Of a stretch of 64,000 bases of DNA, positions 1-9,434 are shown one piece after another. Origin of the DNA: Dysgonomonas sp. Marseille-P4677 (GTDB taxonomy: Bacteria; Bacteroidota; Bacteroidia; Bacteroidales; Dysgonomonadaceae); NCBI RefSeq assembly GCF_016652235.1, contig NZ_JAEPKU010000004.1, positions 1-64,000 of the forward strand. Reading direction: 5' to 3'. The position numbers and the translations under genes are program-made. The notes beneath the pieces were generated by a model. The model worked only from the letters and a program-made list of their open reading frames with translations, was not told the DNA's origin and made no database searches. Every line of letters starts with the position of its first letter. Positions within the stretch are counted from its first letter, which is position 1.

Positions 1-116
1 TATCACATGTTAATCTATGTTTATTAATTTGTTTGTTTTTTCAATTAAAGTATATTCCTTATATTTTTGCTAAGAAAAACAGATGTAGATCTGTAAAATA
101 CTTTATATTAGCATAC

Positions 117-3100
117 ATGAAATTTAAATATATACCGGCAATCATTGTAATGTCCGCAACTGTTTGCCTGCAAGGAATAGCCTTAGAAAAAAAGAAAGTT
201 ACGCCCGGCATATACAAAACTGCAAATACTACAGAAATGAATCACTGGGTTGATTCAGTATTTAATCAGATGTCTGTCGATGAACGTATCGGACAATTAT
301 TTATGCCTGTAGTCGCAGGAGACAATACGGATGCAAATAAAAATAGGATACTTTCTTTTTTAAGTAATCAACATATAGGCGGAATCCTATTTTCGAAAGG
401 AACACCAATTGATCAGGCTGAGTTGACCAATATGGCTCAGAATGCATCAAAAGTCCCATTAATGATTTCATTGGATGGTGAATGGGGCTTATCGATGCGC
501 TTGGCTAACACAACCCGTTTTCCACGCAACATGATGCTTGGCGCTATACAAAATGATTCTCTTCTATATTATTATGGAAAAGAAGTAGCCCGTCAATGCA
601 AACTAATGGGAATCCATGTCAATTTCGCCCCTACTCTGGATGTAAATAGCAATCCGAGCAATCCCGTGATAGGCAATCGCTCGTTTGGTGAAGATCCTGA
701 AAAAGTTGCCAAGCTTGGCATCATGTATTCTAAAGGACTGGAAGCCGGGGGTATTATGGCCGTTGCGAAACATTTTCCCGGACATGGCGATACATCGACC
801 GACTCTCATAAGGTTTTGCCAACCATCGCTCACCACAGGGATAGGTTAGACGAAATAGAATTAAAACCGTTTAATGAATATATAAAAAATGGCCTTTCGG
901 GAATGATGATAGCACATCTCTATATTCCTACTTTGGATGAAAAGAAACAACCCAGCTCTCTCTCCGAAGCGGTAACTACAACCCTCTTACAAAAAGAACT
1001 AGGCTTTTCCGGGCTGATCTTCACAGATGGGCTTCAAATGAAAGGTGTATCGCAAGAAAGCGATTATTGCATAAGGGCTTTACAGGCCGGCAACGACATA
1101 TTACTAGGACCTTTGAACACAATAAAGGAATATGAATCTGTAAAAAAAGCTGTTCAGGACAGCATTTTGAGTGAATCTCTTATAAATGAAAAATGCAAAA
1201 AAGTTCTTGCCTACAAGTATATTTTAGGAGTAAATAAGACAACCCCAATAGACACAAAAGAACTGACACATCTACTTAATACATCACAAAGTGAATGGAT
1301 CAACAGAGAATTACATAAGAATGCTATAACAGTATTAAAAGATGATCAGAAAATAATACCGCTAAAAGAACTCGATAAACGAAAGATCGCTGCTATATCT
1401 GTTGGTGAATCATCCAACAATACGTTCCAAAACACGCTGAAAATGTATGCAGACATTACATGCTTCAATGTTTCTAATGGAGATGAATTGCTTAAAATAA
1501 AAAAAGTTTTGGAACCTTTCAACACCATTATTGTATCAGTACATAGTAATAAGGGAAACGCTAATGCCGCTATCCAAAATATAGGTCAAGGAAAAGAAGT
1601 TATTATGGCCTTCTTTATAGTACCATATCGAATGTCTTCATATTCCGCATCAATAAAAACAGCGGATGGAGTAGTATTAGCCTATGAAAATTCGGAGTTA
1701 GCCCAGGACTATACAGCCCAGGCTATCTTTGGAGGATACAAAACAGACGGAAAGATACCGGTAACCATAAAAGGACTGTTTAAAGAGGGCAAAGGCATTG
1801 AAACAAAGAAAACAAGACTGAGCTATGAAATGCCGGAAACAGTAGATATATCATCAGGCAGATTGAATAATATAGATACAATTGCAGAAGAAGGTATAAA
1901 AGCTGAGGCATATCCGGGATGCCAGATATTGATAGCAAAAGATGGTATTGTTATCTATAATCGCTCGTTTGGGACATATGAATATAAGGGAAATCAAAAG
2001 GTCACAAATTCTGATATTTATGACCTTGCCTCTATGACTAAAGCTACATCTACAGTTCCTGCCATAATGAAATTATATGACGAGGAGAAGCTTAGATTGA
2101 GTACCCCTATAAGTTCCTATGTATCCCCTCTGAAAGGCACTCCCAAATCACAAATCACAGTGCGTGAAGCTCTTTTACACGAAACAGGGTTACCGTCTTT
2201 CATTCCCTACTATATGGATGCCATAGACAAATCAAGTTACGACGGCAAGTTGTTCAATGGCTATGAAACGAGTCTTTATTCAGCACAATTCGACGATAAT
2301 ACATGGGCACGTACCGATTTTAAATACAAACCGAATCTTGTATCTAATACGGCAAAAGCAGGTTTCATACCTCTGGCAGACGGGTTATATATAAACAAAT
2401 CTTATAACGATACGATTATCTCTGCTATAGCCAATTCAAAACTACGAAAGAGAAAAATATACCTATATAGCTGCCTCAACTTCATGCTCTTAAAGGAAGT
2501 GGTAGAGAAAGTATCAAAAGAAGACTTAAACTCTTTTGTTCAAGAAAACTTTTTCAACAAATTAGGAGCAGTAACAACAACATACAATCCATTAAAGAAA
2601 TTTGATAAATCACGGATAGTTCCTACCGAAAAAGACGATTTTCTACGTAAACAACTTTTACAGGGATATGTCCATGATGAGGGTGCAGCTTTCATGGGTG
2701 GCATATCGGGCAATGCTGGCTTATTTTCAAATGCAAATGATTTGGCTAAGTTGTATCAGATGTGGTTGAACAAAGGCACTTATGGGGGAGAAGAATATTT
2801 ATCGAACAAAACTTGCCAATTATTTTTTAATACAAAAAGTGCGACTTCCCGACGCGGACTAGGATTTGATAAGCCAGAGATGCGCACAAATAAATCAAGT
2901 CCAACCTCAGCAAGCGCCCCGGCAAGTGTATTTGGACATACAGGGTTTACAGGAACTTGTTTCTGGATAGACCCGGATAATAATTTAATTTTTATATTTT
3001 TGTCTAATAGGATTAATGATAAGCGAACACATAAAACATTAATGAGCCTCAATATACGCTCAAGAATACAAGAAGAGATATATAAGGCTATGCGTAAAGG

Positions 3101-3185
3101 TGATGCGCTACAATCCGAATCTACAAATATCAATGCAAATATTAATATAGATACCGATGATGACGACCAAACTGAAATTGAATGA
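117..3185 (+). CDS. GH3 glycosidase / serine beta-lactamase-fold fusion, exported
   Basis: Two enzymes are fused in one exported protein of about 1022 residues. The N-terminal half is a glycoside hydrolase family 3 domain of the NagZ type: the motif KHFPGHGDTSTDSH begins near residue 218 and carries the His/Asp pair typical of beta-N-acetylglucosaminidases. The C-terminal third is a class C beta-lactamase-fold serine hydrolase with SMTK (Ser639, Lys642), a Tyr motif at YSC (Tyr784) and HTG at about 941. The start at 117 was chosen because it begins a clean signal peptide; the frame is open back to 33, but that extension adds a charged stretch before the hydrophobic core. The same fusion is known in Bacteroidota. 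Removal of GlcNAc from muropeptides plus peptide or ester cleavage is the inferred role. The next gene overlaps the end by 29 bp, suggesting a cell-wall turnover operon. The exact substrates are unknown. Confidence 0.9.
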   Translation: MKFKYIPAIIVMSATVCLQGIALEKKKVTPGIYKTANTTEMNHWVDSVFNQMSVDERIGQLFMPVVAGDNTDANKNRILSFLSNQHIGGILFSKGTPIDQAELTNMAQNASKVPLMISLDGEWGLSMRLANTTRFPRNMMLGAIQNDSLLYYYGKEVARQCKLMGIHVNFAPTLDVNSNPSNPVIGNRSFGEDPEKVAKLGIMYSKGLEAGGIMAVAKHFPGHGDTSTDSHKVLPTIAHHRDRLDEIELKPFNEYIKNGLSGMMIAHLYIPTLDEKKQPSSLSEAVTTTLLQKELGFSGLIFTDGLQMKGVSQESDYCIRALQAGNDILLGPLNTIKEYESVKKAVQDSILSESLINEKCKKVLAYKYILGVNKTTPIDTKELTHLLNTSQSEWINRELHKNAITVLKDDQKIIPLKELDKRKIAAISVGESSNNTFQNTLKMYADITCFNVSNGDELLKIKKVLEPFNTIIVSVHSNKGNANAAIQNIGQGKEVIMAFFIVPYRMSSYSASIKTADGVVLAYENSELAQDYTAQAIFGGYKTDGKIPVTIKGLFKEGKGIETKKTRLSYEMPETVDISSGRLNNIDTIAEEGIKAEAYPGCQILIAKDGIVIYNRSFGTYEYKGNQKVTNSDIYDLASMTKATSTVPAIMKLYDEEKLRLSTPISSYVSPLKGTPKSQITVREALLHETGLPSFIPYYMDAIDKSSYDGKLFNGYETSLYSAQFDDNTWARTDFKYKPNLVSNTAKAGFIPLADGLYINKSYNDTIISAIANSKLRKRKIYLYSCLNFMLLKEVVEKVSKEDLNSFVQENFFNKLGAVTTTYNPLKKFDKSRIVPTEKDDFLRKQLLQGYVHDEGAAFMGGISGNAGLFSNANDLAKLYQMWLNKGTYGGEEYLSNKTCQLFFNTKSATSRRGLGFDKPEMRTNKSSPTSASAPASVFGHTGFTGTCFWIDPDNNLIFIFLSNRINDKRTHKTLMSLNIRSRIQEEIYKAMRKGDALQSESTNINANINIDTDDDDQTEIE

Positions 3186-3996
3186 CGAAATAAAATCTTT
3201 CTTCGAAACAGATGATAAACAAATATGGGATCTAATTGCGCAGAATAGTATAGATGATCTGATTACAATCTTACCTCGTGAAGATGATACTACTTTAGAC
3301 CTTATTATCAAAGAATTGATTTTATCCGGAAAAAGTGAGATACTGAATTTGTACAATTTTGCATCAACAAAAGAAGAAGATATTATTCTTCTCCGAAATC
3401 TCATACGTCTCATCTTCGCCCTAGACATAAATGACAACTATGAGGAAGTTCGCCTGGCAATCGCAGACAAATTATTCGACATTATACCCGATATGGTAGA
3501 GATTATTCAGAAAGAAACGGGTGGAAGGATAGATGAATCTACTTTGAACAGAGGTGCAATGCTTCGCACCTCCCTTATGAACCTGATCTATTATTATCAC
3601 CAGAAAGACGATATAGAAGCTCTACATTTTGTTATCATCATGCGTTCGAAAATCACACTGGCTATCATGGGCAACTATAAGAATGTGCTGGGGCATGACA
3701 TGATAGAATCGGCAAAAATAAAAGAAAAGATAGGAGATACTGGAGCCGCTCTGGGATTTTACAATTTGGTAAAAGACAGATTAAAGGGAGAATTACACTG
3801 GTTTGTAGAAAGCCCTGAGATGGGAGCAAATGAAGAAGATACGGTTATGCTACAATCTTTGAAAGAAGCGTTTGCATCGATAGACAGACTCAACAAAACA
3901 TCAGAATTTGAGAAAGCATGTACAATAATTGATGAAATACTAAGCAGAGAATACGAAGAATTCAATTTTGAGGACGAAGAGGAGGATGAAGAATAA
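3157..3996 (+). CDS. Unknown all-helical cytoplasmic protein
   Basis: I do not recognise a family. The 279-residue product has no signal peptide or membrane segment and reads as successive amphipathic helices, resembling TPR or other alpha-solenoid proteins (for example the repeats around AALGFYNLVKDRLKG and FEKACTIIDEIL). It ends in a very acidic tail, FEDEEEDEE. Two adjacent ATGs (3157 and 3160) are possible starts. Both lie inside the end of the GH3/serine-hydrolase gene, and the stop lies 11 bases inside the next gene, the VanX-like dipeptidase, so translational coupling of all three is likely. A scaffold or adaptor role is only a guess from the fold. Confidence 0.75.
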   Translation: MMTTKLKLNDEIKSFFETDDKQIWDLIAQNSIDDLITILPREDDTTLDLIIKELILSGKSEILNLYNFASTKEEDIILLRNLIRLIFALDINDNYEEVRLAIADKLFDIIPDMVEIIQKETGGRIDESTLNRGAMLRTSLMNLIYYYHQKDDIEALHFVIIMRSKITLAIMGNYKNVLGHDMIESAKIKEKIGDTGAALGFYNLVKDRLKGELHWFVESPEMGANEEDTVMLQSLKEAFASIDRLNKTSEFEKACTIIDEILSREYEEFNFEDEEEDEE

Positions 3997-4663
3997 AATT
4001 AAGCTTTGTATCTTACTACTCTTTTCCCTATCAATATCTGCACAAAAGAGCAATAAGCCATCGACATTCGAAAGATATTTGCAAACAAAGGAACTTGTAA
4101 ATGTTCAATTGATAGATTCGTCTATTCGCGCCGATCTTAAATATGCTACGACTGATAACTTTGCAAAAACAATTCTTTACGATACTTTGTTTAATATATA
4201 TGCACATCCTGTAGCTGCAGAGAAACTTGCAAAAGCCCAAAAGTATCTGAAAGAGCTAAACCCGGAGTTAAGCCTACTCGTTTATGATGCTGTTCGTCCA
4301 TTAAGTGTACAAAAGAAAATGTACAAAGTAGTGCAGAATACAAAATATGCTGCTTATGTAGCAAACCCATCCCGAACAGGATTACATAATTACGGTATGG
4401 CTATAGATCTGACAATCTGCGACAACAAAGGTCAGCCTCTTGATATGGGTACTTCTTTTGATTTTTTTGGCAGAGCTGCCGGAATAAACAAGGAGGCGGA
4501 ACTTGTTGCAGAAGGTATCTTAACAAAACAACAAGTAAAAAACAGAAACCTACTAAGAAAGGTTATGACACGTGCAGGCTTTTTAACAATACGAGGAGAA
4601 TGGTGGCATTTTAATGCTGTTTCTCTTAGTGAAGCAAAAAGATTATATAAAATAATAGAATAA
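3986..4663 (+). CDS. D-alanyl-D-alanine dipeptidase, VanX/DdpX-like (peptidase M15D)
   Basis: A zinc dipeptidase expected to split D-Ala-D-Ala in the periplasm. Zinc ligands are visible in GLHNYGMAID (His134, Asp141) and EWWHF (His208), with Glu205 as the catalytic base and the conserved Arg in YDAVRPL. The N-terminus MKNKIKLCILLLFSLSISAQ is a signal peptide, so this is an exported enzyme and not the cytoplasmic VanX of vancomycin resistance. The ATG at 3986 is preferred over an upstream TTG at 3968, which would add six basic residues. It overlaps the preceding unknown gene by 11 bp. With the upstream NagZ-like fusion it suggests salvage of cell-wall amino sugars and D-Ala dipeptide. No vanH, vanA or vanRS neighbour is present. 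Confidence 0.9.
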   Translation: MKNKIKLCILLLFSLSISAQKSNKPSTFERYLQTKELVNVQLIDSSIRADLKYATTDNFAKTILYDTLFNIYAHPVAAEKLAKAQKYLKELNPELSLLVYDAVRPLSVQKKMYKVVQNTKYAAYVANPSRTGLHNYGMAIDLTICDNKGQPLDMGTSFDFFGRAAGINKEAELVAEGILTKQQVKNRNLLRKVMTRAGFLTIRGEWWHFNAVSLSEAKRLYKIIE

Positions 4664-4748
4664 CAAATTCAGTATTTCAGGCATTCTATAACCCAAAAAA
4701 CACCAGATTACTGTTTTGAAAATAATGCTATTTTAAACGATATTTGGT

Positions 4749-5465
4749 ATGAAAAGAACTTACATTACATTACTGGTAACATTCTTATTCGCCTCGTTAG
4801 CAACTGATTCTTACGCACAATTTGTAGTTGCTCAGGATACAATCAGGGGCCAAATCTATTTCAGTCAACGCCCGGGCGATTTTAATAATTCAATCATTGT
4901 ACCTAACGATTCTGTTTTCTATATGTTTCCACCCGATAAGGAAATTGATCCGTGGCGTTATGTCGACTTTTATTTACCATCACGTACTACAAAAAGAGGT
5001 TATATACAAGAGACACGGCTAATGCGAGTAGATGATTATGAGATAGTGGAAGTAGAAAGGCTGTCCTCGCATGGCTCTGTTTCATTCAAGAACGATGACG
5101 TTAGAATACAGATCACCGTTGCTAATATATCTGATAAAGATCCCTCAATCAAAAAACACACCGACGGAGGATATGTAGTAAATGGAAAACAGGCAAAAGG
5201 AGTTAACAAATGGCAAGTTCCAAAGCTGCGTTACCAATCCATATCAGTCACAATTAAAGGAAAAGTAATAATTTTCCCTAAACGGGTTTATGAACATCTG
5301 CTAAACCCCGAGTTAGAAAATATGGTAGTATACTACAATCCTGAGAAAGGGATCATTTACATCAATGCAAATAATGGTGGCATGAGTGCACCATACAATG
5401 TTTTATGGGCTGTTTCACAGAAAGGAGTTAGTAGTCCGTACATATTCGATATTTCTACAAAATAG
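4749..5465 (+). CDS. Exported protein of unknown function
   Basis: The 238-residue product starts with a clear signal peptide (MKRTYITLLVTFLFASLATDSYAQ, cleavage near residue 24). The mature part is rich in beta-strand-type sequence and aromatic residues, lacks cysteines and shows no catalytic motif I can name. It lies 85 bp after the dipeptidase gene, far enough for a separate promoter, though none is convincing. Its sequence composition matches its neighbours. A periplasmic or surface protein is the most that can be said. Confidence 0.7.
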   Translation: MKRTYITLLVTFLFASLATDSYAQFVVAQDTIRGQIYFSQRPGDFNNSIIVPNDSVFYMFPPDKEIDPWRYVDFYLPSRTTKRGYIQETRLMRVDDYEIVEVERLSSHGSVSFKNDDVRIQITVANISDKDPSIKKHTDGGYVVNGKQAKGVNKWQVPKLRYQSISVTIKGKVIIFPKRVYEHLLNPELENMVVYYNPEKGIIYINANNGGMSAPYNVLWAVSQKGVSSPYIFDISTK

Positions 5466-5812
5466 TAATATTGTTTAGCGGCAACAACTTTTCTTAAAAC
5501 AAGAAAATATAATCATTTATATATAAATACGTTAAATACATCTGCATCTATTATATACTTTTTTAATAGAACTTTCTCTCCTTCTTATTTGTTAAAATAA
5601 AATAGGACTAAAGATATATCTGACTTTGCGTACCCAATAGTTTAGCAGGTATACTAATCGAAAAATAGCCATACAAGTTTCTCCTTTACAAAGGAACTTA
5701 TTAAGTATTTAGGATCAGCCAGATTCCATCTGCTGTATTCTAAAATATGACCAGATACAGCAAAAAGGATCTAGTTAATGAAATTGTCTAATTTTTTTAA
5801 ATAAATTGTTTT
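5466..5812. other. Gene-free stretch (347 bp)
   Basis: AT-rich spacer between the unknown secreted protein and the winged-helix gene. No RNA gene or good TAnnTTTG promoter element was seen. The only structure noted is a 7-bp inverted repeat, GCTGTAT (5732-5738) and ATACAGC (5755-5761), about 50 bases upstream of the winged-helix start, which could be a leader hairpin or an operator. Confidence 0.5.
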
Positions 5813-6052
5813 ATGGTAAAAAATGATGTTGTAAACAACGCCGGTAATATTTTTAAGCTACTTACCGACAAAGGAGACCTATCTATTAGAGAGATAGGTG
5901 ACCTCACTCACAGTAAAGACAAAGTTATTTTTATGGCTTTAGGTTGGTTATTGAACGAGAATAAAGTTCGATTATTTGACAAGAATGGGTCATTATGCGC
6001 CAAAGCTAATAATCCCGAACTAACCTCTTCCCTCAGCGAAATTTATTATTAA
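5813..6052 (+). CDS. Winged-helix DNA-binding protein, DUF2582-like
   Basis: A 79-residue protein whose central part (GDLSIREIGDLTH, then a recognition-type helix and VRLFDKNG as the wing) fits a compact winged helix-turn-helix. It resembles the DUF2582 family of small Bacteroidota proteins. Nothing else is fused to it, so it would act as a simple DNA- or protein-binding module. It stands alone, with 347 bp of empty DNA before it and a strong shared terminator after it. Targets are unknown. Confidence 0.8.
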   Translation: MVKNDVVNNAGNIFKLLTDKGDLSIREIGDLTHSKDKVIFMALGWLLNENKVRLFDKNGSLCAKANNPELTSSLSEIYY

Positions 6053-6073
6053 TAATCAAACACTTCACATACT

Positions 6074-6116
6074 AAAGAAAGCCCGAAACCTATTTGATAG
6101 GTTTCGGGCTTTCTTT
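6074..6116. terminator. Bidirectional intrinsic terminator
   Basis: A perfect 20-bp inverted repeat (arms 6074-6093 and 6097-6116) with a 3-base loop, GC-rich in the middle and with A-rich and T-rich outer ends. It lies between the convergent winged-helix (+) and FKBP (-) genes and can stop transcription from either side. Confidence 0.9.
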
Positions 6117-6137
6117 GAAATATAATCTCTATATAGT

Positions 6138-7160
6138 TTATTTTTCGATATCGATCAATTCAACTTCAAATATAAGATTAGAAAATGGTTTAATAACTCC
6201 TTGATCTCTACTTCCATATGCCAGATCGTAAGGGATATACAATATCCATTTAGAACCCACAGGCATAAGAAGTAAAGCCTCGGTCCATCCTTTAATCACC
6301 TGACTTACTCCAAATGTAGCAGGCTCACCCCTATCGATACTACTATCAAATGTAGTACCATCAATCATTGTTCCTTTATAATGTACAGTCACTCTATCTG
6401 AGACTGTTGGTTTCGCTCCTGTACCTTCTGTTATCACCTTATATTGTAATCCACTAGGCAAAGTTATCACATCTGCTTTTGCCTTATTCTCAGCCATAAA
6501 CTTATCTCCCTCTGCGATTTGGGCAGCGTACTGAGCCTTAGCCTCTTCTGCCTGAGCAGCCTCTTTTTCAGCTTGTCCTCTTTGAACAGCCTCTTGAACA
6601 ATCTCTTCGGCATTATCAAGTATCAACTTATCTCCTTTTAGGCTATTTGAAAAAGCATCAACAAAAGCATCAACATTAAATCGTCCTTCTCCTCCTAATA
6701 CTTCTTTAGAAAAATTCTCAGTCATAGTCGACAACTGGCTGCCAATGGCAACACCCGAATTAAACGCTGATTTACTTTTATCTTGTTTTATTGTTTGAGA
6801 AAATCCAATCAGAAACTCTGTTAGATTTACCGTATTGGCAGCAATTAGAGAATCTAATTTAGAATTAAGCTCTTTACTAAGTTTACTTTTCTTTGTTACA
6901 TCTGCCTCTTTTTCTATTTGGGTAGTATAATCTGCTCTTACTGCCGCTGTATCTGCAATTACACCCATCTGAGTTAGATAGGGCGTTAGTCCGTTTTGAA
7001 CCATATTCACACCAAGTGCATATGATACCGTATCAGCTTGCGTTTTCAAAACAGGTTGAGCAGGAACAATCTTAGCCGATGCTGCTTTCTTCTGTGCCGA
7101 TAAAGCCAAAGGACTTAATAATGCACATGCTGTAAAAGAGAAAAGTAATAATTTCTTCAT
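6138..7160 (-). CDS. FKBP-type peptidyl-prolyl cis-trans isomerase, exported (Mip/FkpA-like)
   Basis: A periplasmic proline isomerase and chaperone. It has a signal peptide (MKKLLLFSFTACALLSPLALSAQ), a long helical FKBP_N dimerisation part (about 40-235, with an Ala/Glu-rich coiled segment) and a C-terminal FKBP domain (about 245-340). The domain shows the core pattern VHYKGTMIDGTTFDSS, the VIKGW segment, IPYDLAYG, and a final EVELIDI strand. The usual PPN near the end is replaced by KPFSN. At 340 residues it is longer than FkpA because of an expanded N-terminal half. It has a candidate promoter at 7228-7235 and shares a terminator with the winged-helix gene. Confidence 0.93.
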   Translation of the reverse strand: MKKLLLFSFTACALLSPLALSAQKKAASAKIVPAQPVLKTQADTVSYALGVNMVQNGLTPYLTQMGVIADTAAVRADYTTQIEKEADVTKKSKLSKELNSKLDSLIAANTVNLTEFLIGFSQTIKQDKSKSAFNSGVAIGSQLSTMTENFSKEVLGGEGRFNVDAFVDAFSNSLKGDKLILDNAEEIVQEAVQRGQAEKEAAQAEEAKAQYAAQIAEGDKFMAENKAKADVITLPSGLQYKVITEGTGAKPTVSDRVTVHYKGTMIDGTTFDSSIDRGEPATFGVSQVIKGWTEALLLMPVGSKWILYIPYDLAYGSRDQGVIKPFSNLIFEVELIDIEK

Positions 7161-7227
7161 CTGGTATTCTTTGTTTTATTGATATTCTGTTTTATAGTTT
7201 CTATGAATGTGCCAGTACATATGGATG

Positions 7228-7235
7228 CAAAAATA
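7228..7235 (-). promoter_or_regulatory. Candidate promoter -7 element for the FKBP gene
   Basis: Minus strand TATTTTTG fits the Bacteroidota -7 consensus TAnnTTTG. A TTG triplet lies about 21 bases upstream (7257-7259) as a partial -33 element. The start codon is 68 bases downstream. Confidence 0.5.
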
Positions 7236-7310
7236 ATATTTTTTATCATTCTATTTCAATACTGAAGCAAAGTTATTGTGAAATGTTGTGAAAACTAGAA
7301 AACTAATCAC

Positions 7311-7318
7311 TACCTTTG
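7311..7318 (+). promoter_or_regulatory. Candidate promoter -7 element for the DEAD-box helicase gene
   Basis: TACCTTTG matches TAnnTTTG, with GTTG (7285-7288) 22 bases upstream. The start codon is at 7420, so the transcript would carry a leader of about 95 bases containing a small GCCT/AGGC hairpin followed by T residues. Long leaders are common on cold-responsive helicase genes; regulation here is inference. Confidence 0.55.
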
Positions 7319-7419
7319 CGCATCCTTATTGGCTGACTCTCTTATGTCGAATGATTTTTTGGGGTGGGAGTATGCCTATAAAGGCTTATTTTACTACAAA
7401 AGATATTTGAAAATTTTTA

Positions 7420-9252
7420 ATGAAAACATTTGAAGAGTTAGGGGTTGCCACGAATATTCGTAAGGCGATCGAAGAGATGGGATATGAAAATCCCATGCCA
7501 GTACAGGAAGAAGTGATTCCATACCTGCTAGGCGAAACAAGCGATATTATAGCATTAGCTCAAACAGGAACAGGTAAAACTGCTGCTTTTGGCTTACCAG
7601 TATTACAACAAATTAATGTAAAAGAGAATGTGCCTCAGGCATTGATTCTTTGTCCTACCCGCGAACTATGTTTGCAAATTGCAGGTGATTTAGCCGATTA
7701 TTCCAAATACATAGATCATTTGAGAGTTCTTCCTGTTTATGGAGGTTCTAGTATTGAGAGCCAAATCAAATCTCTGAAGAGAGGAGTTCAGATTATCGTC
7801 GCTACTCCCGGACGATTGATAGACCTTATCAATCGTAAGACTGTAGATCTTACCAATGTAAGATATGTAGTTCTTGACGAAGCCGACGAAATGCTAAACA
7901 TGGGCTTTACCGAAAGTATAGACGAAATTCTATCGAAAGTGCCGGCAGAAAGAAAGATGCTTCTTTTCTCAGCTACTATGCCAAAGGAAATAGCCAAGAT
8001 TACAAAAAAATACATGCAAAATCCGAAAGAAATTACGATTGGCCGTAAGAATGAAGGATCAAACAATGTAAAGCATGTATATTACATGGTTCATGCCAAG
8101 GATAAATATCTTGCATTGAAACGTATTGCTGACTATTATCCTAATATATATGGTATTGTTTTCTGCCGCACTCGTCGTGAGACACAGGAAATTGCAGATA
8201 AACTGATACAGGACGGATATAATGCAGACTCCCTACATGGAGATCTGTCACAAGCACAACGTGACTACGTAATGCAGAAATTCCGTATCCACAATATACA
8301 ACTACTTGTCGCTACAGACGTAGCAGCACGTGGTTTAGACGTAGATAGTCTTACTCATGTCATCAATTATGGATTACCTGACGATATCGAATCATATACT
8401 CACCGTAGTGGACGTACGGGCCGTGCGGGTAAAACTGGTACATCGATAGCAATTGTCCACGTTAAGGAAAAAAGCAAAATCAGGGAAATAGAAAAGATTA
8501 TCAATAAAAAGTTTGAGCAAGGAGTTATTCCATCCGGTGAGGCTATTTGTGAAAAACAATTATTTAATCTGGTTGACAGGATTGAGAAAGTAAAAGTAAA
8601 TGAAGATGAAATTTCAAATATCCTGCCTTCTGTATACAGAAAACTTGATTGGCTCGAAAAAGAAGATATCATCAAACGTGTTGTTGCACTTGAGTTTAAC
8701 CGATTGATCGATTATTATCGCGAAGCTCAAGAAATAGAATCACCTTCAGATCGCTATACCCGAGAAGAAAGTTTCCCTCGCCGTAGAGATCGTGAACGTT
8801 CAGACCGTTCTTCAGGAGGTTCTCGTGGAGCAGAACGCGGATATTCCCGCCTATTTATCAATATCGGACGTACCGATAATGTAAATCCTGCAACATTGAT
8901 GGGTCTAGTAAATGATTTCGTTCCGGAAAAAGTAAACATTGGACGCATAGATATCCTGCAAAACTTCTCTTTCTTCGAAGTTCCGGAAAAAGACGCTCAA
9001 AAAGTAATCAGTTCTATGAGCCGTCAGGAACAAAACGGACGACGCATCTCTGTAGAGGTTGCTCAAGGTGGGTCCGGCGGTGGAGATCGCTCCGGCCGCG
9101 ACCGTGGAGGTTTCAGTTCACAACGTTCGGACAGGGACAGAGGCCCAAGGAAGAGCTCAGATTATAAATCATCCTCTTCTCGTTCATCAAAACCTTCCGA
9201 TAAAAGTGGACATCGTAAAGGAGAAAGTGGCAGAAGACCAAAGTTCTCCTGA
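7420..9252 (+). CDS. deaD: DEAD-box ATP-dependent RNA helicase, DeaD/CsdA-like
   Basis: Unwinds structured RNA, typically in ribosome assembly and mRNA turnover in the cold. Motifs appear in order: Q motif PMPVQEEVIPYLL, Walker A AQTGTGKT (about 47-54), DEAD at 153-156, SAT near 184, and HRSGRTGR in helicase domain 2. Residues about 475-550 (RLFINIGRTDNVNP onwards) are a DbpA-type RNA-binding domain, the feature separating DeaD/DbpA from RhlE. The last 60 residues are a disordered Gly/Arg/Ser tail with RGG-like pieces. It has its own promoter and terminator, so it is probably monocistronic. Confidence 0.94.
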   Translation: MKTFEELGVATNIRKAIEEMGYENPMPVQEEVIPYLLGETSDIIALAQTGTGKTAAFGLPVLQQINVKENVPQALILCPTRELCLQIAGDLADYSKYIDHLRVLPVYGGSSIESQIKSLKRGVQIIVATPGRLIDLINRKTVDLTNVRYVVLDEADEMLNMGFTESIDEILSKVPAERKMLLFSATMPKEIAKITKKYMQNPKEITIGRKNEGSNNVKHVYYMVHAKDKYLALKRIADYYPNIYGIVFCRTRRETQEIADKLIQDGYNADSLHGDLSQAQRDYVMQKFRIHNIQLLVATDVAARGLDVDSLTHVINYGLPDDIESYTHRSGRTGRAGKTGTSIAIVHVKEKSKIREIEKIINKKFEQGVIPSGEAICEKQLFNLVDRIEKVKVNEDEISNILPSVYRKLDWLEKEDIIKRVVALEFNRLIDYYREAQEIESPSDRYTREESFPRRRDRERSDRSSGGSRGAERGYSRLFINIGRTDNVNPATLMGLVNDFVPEKVNIGRIDILQNFSFFEVPEKDAQKVISSMSRQEQNGRRISVEVAQGGSGGGDRSGRDRGGFSSQRSDRDRGPRKSSDYKSSSSRSSKPSDKSGHRKGESGRRPKFS

Positions 9253-9288
9253 TAAAAAGCTATATTATAAAGTATTAAATACGACAAG

Positions 9289-9320
9289 AAGCCTGTTGGT
9301 GTTTTATCAACGGGCTTTTT
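9289..9320 (+). terminator. Intrinsic terminator of the helicase gene
   Basis: Stem AAGCCTGTTG (9289-9298) pairs with CAACGGGCTT (9308-9317), one G-U pair, 9-base loop, followed by further T residues. Confidence 0.85.
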
Positions 9321-9378
9321 CTGTATGTTAAACATAGAATTTTAGCTAAATATCACCTATTAAATAGCTTTTGTTTTA

Positions 9379-9386
9379 TATATTTG
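9379..9386 (+). promoter_or_regulatory. Candidate promoter -7 element for dxs
   Basis: TATATTTG matches TAnnTTTG 49 bases before the dxs start. No clear TTTG is seen at the -33 position. Probably drives dxs-trkA-trkH-capA. Confidence 0.5.
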
Positions 9387-9434
9387 CTTGTTTATTACGC
9401 CAATAAACGGCAGTCTTGATTTGAAAAAACTATT

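Noticed and set aside
33-116. N-terminal extension of the GH3 fusion gene to position 33
   Set aside because: The added residues are basic and precede an otherwise normal signal peptide; the ATG at 117 gives a better exported protein.
3986-4663. Vancomycin resistance gene vanX
   Set aside because: The protein has a signal peptide and no vanH, vanA or two-component genes are next to it; a wall-recycling dipeptidase fits better.
9059-9331. Plus-strand frame overlapping the helicase tail
   Set aside because: It is an alternate frame of the repetitive Gly/Arg/Ser coding end and runs into the terminator.
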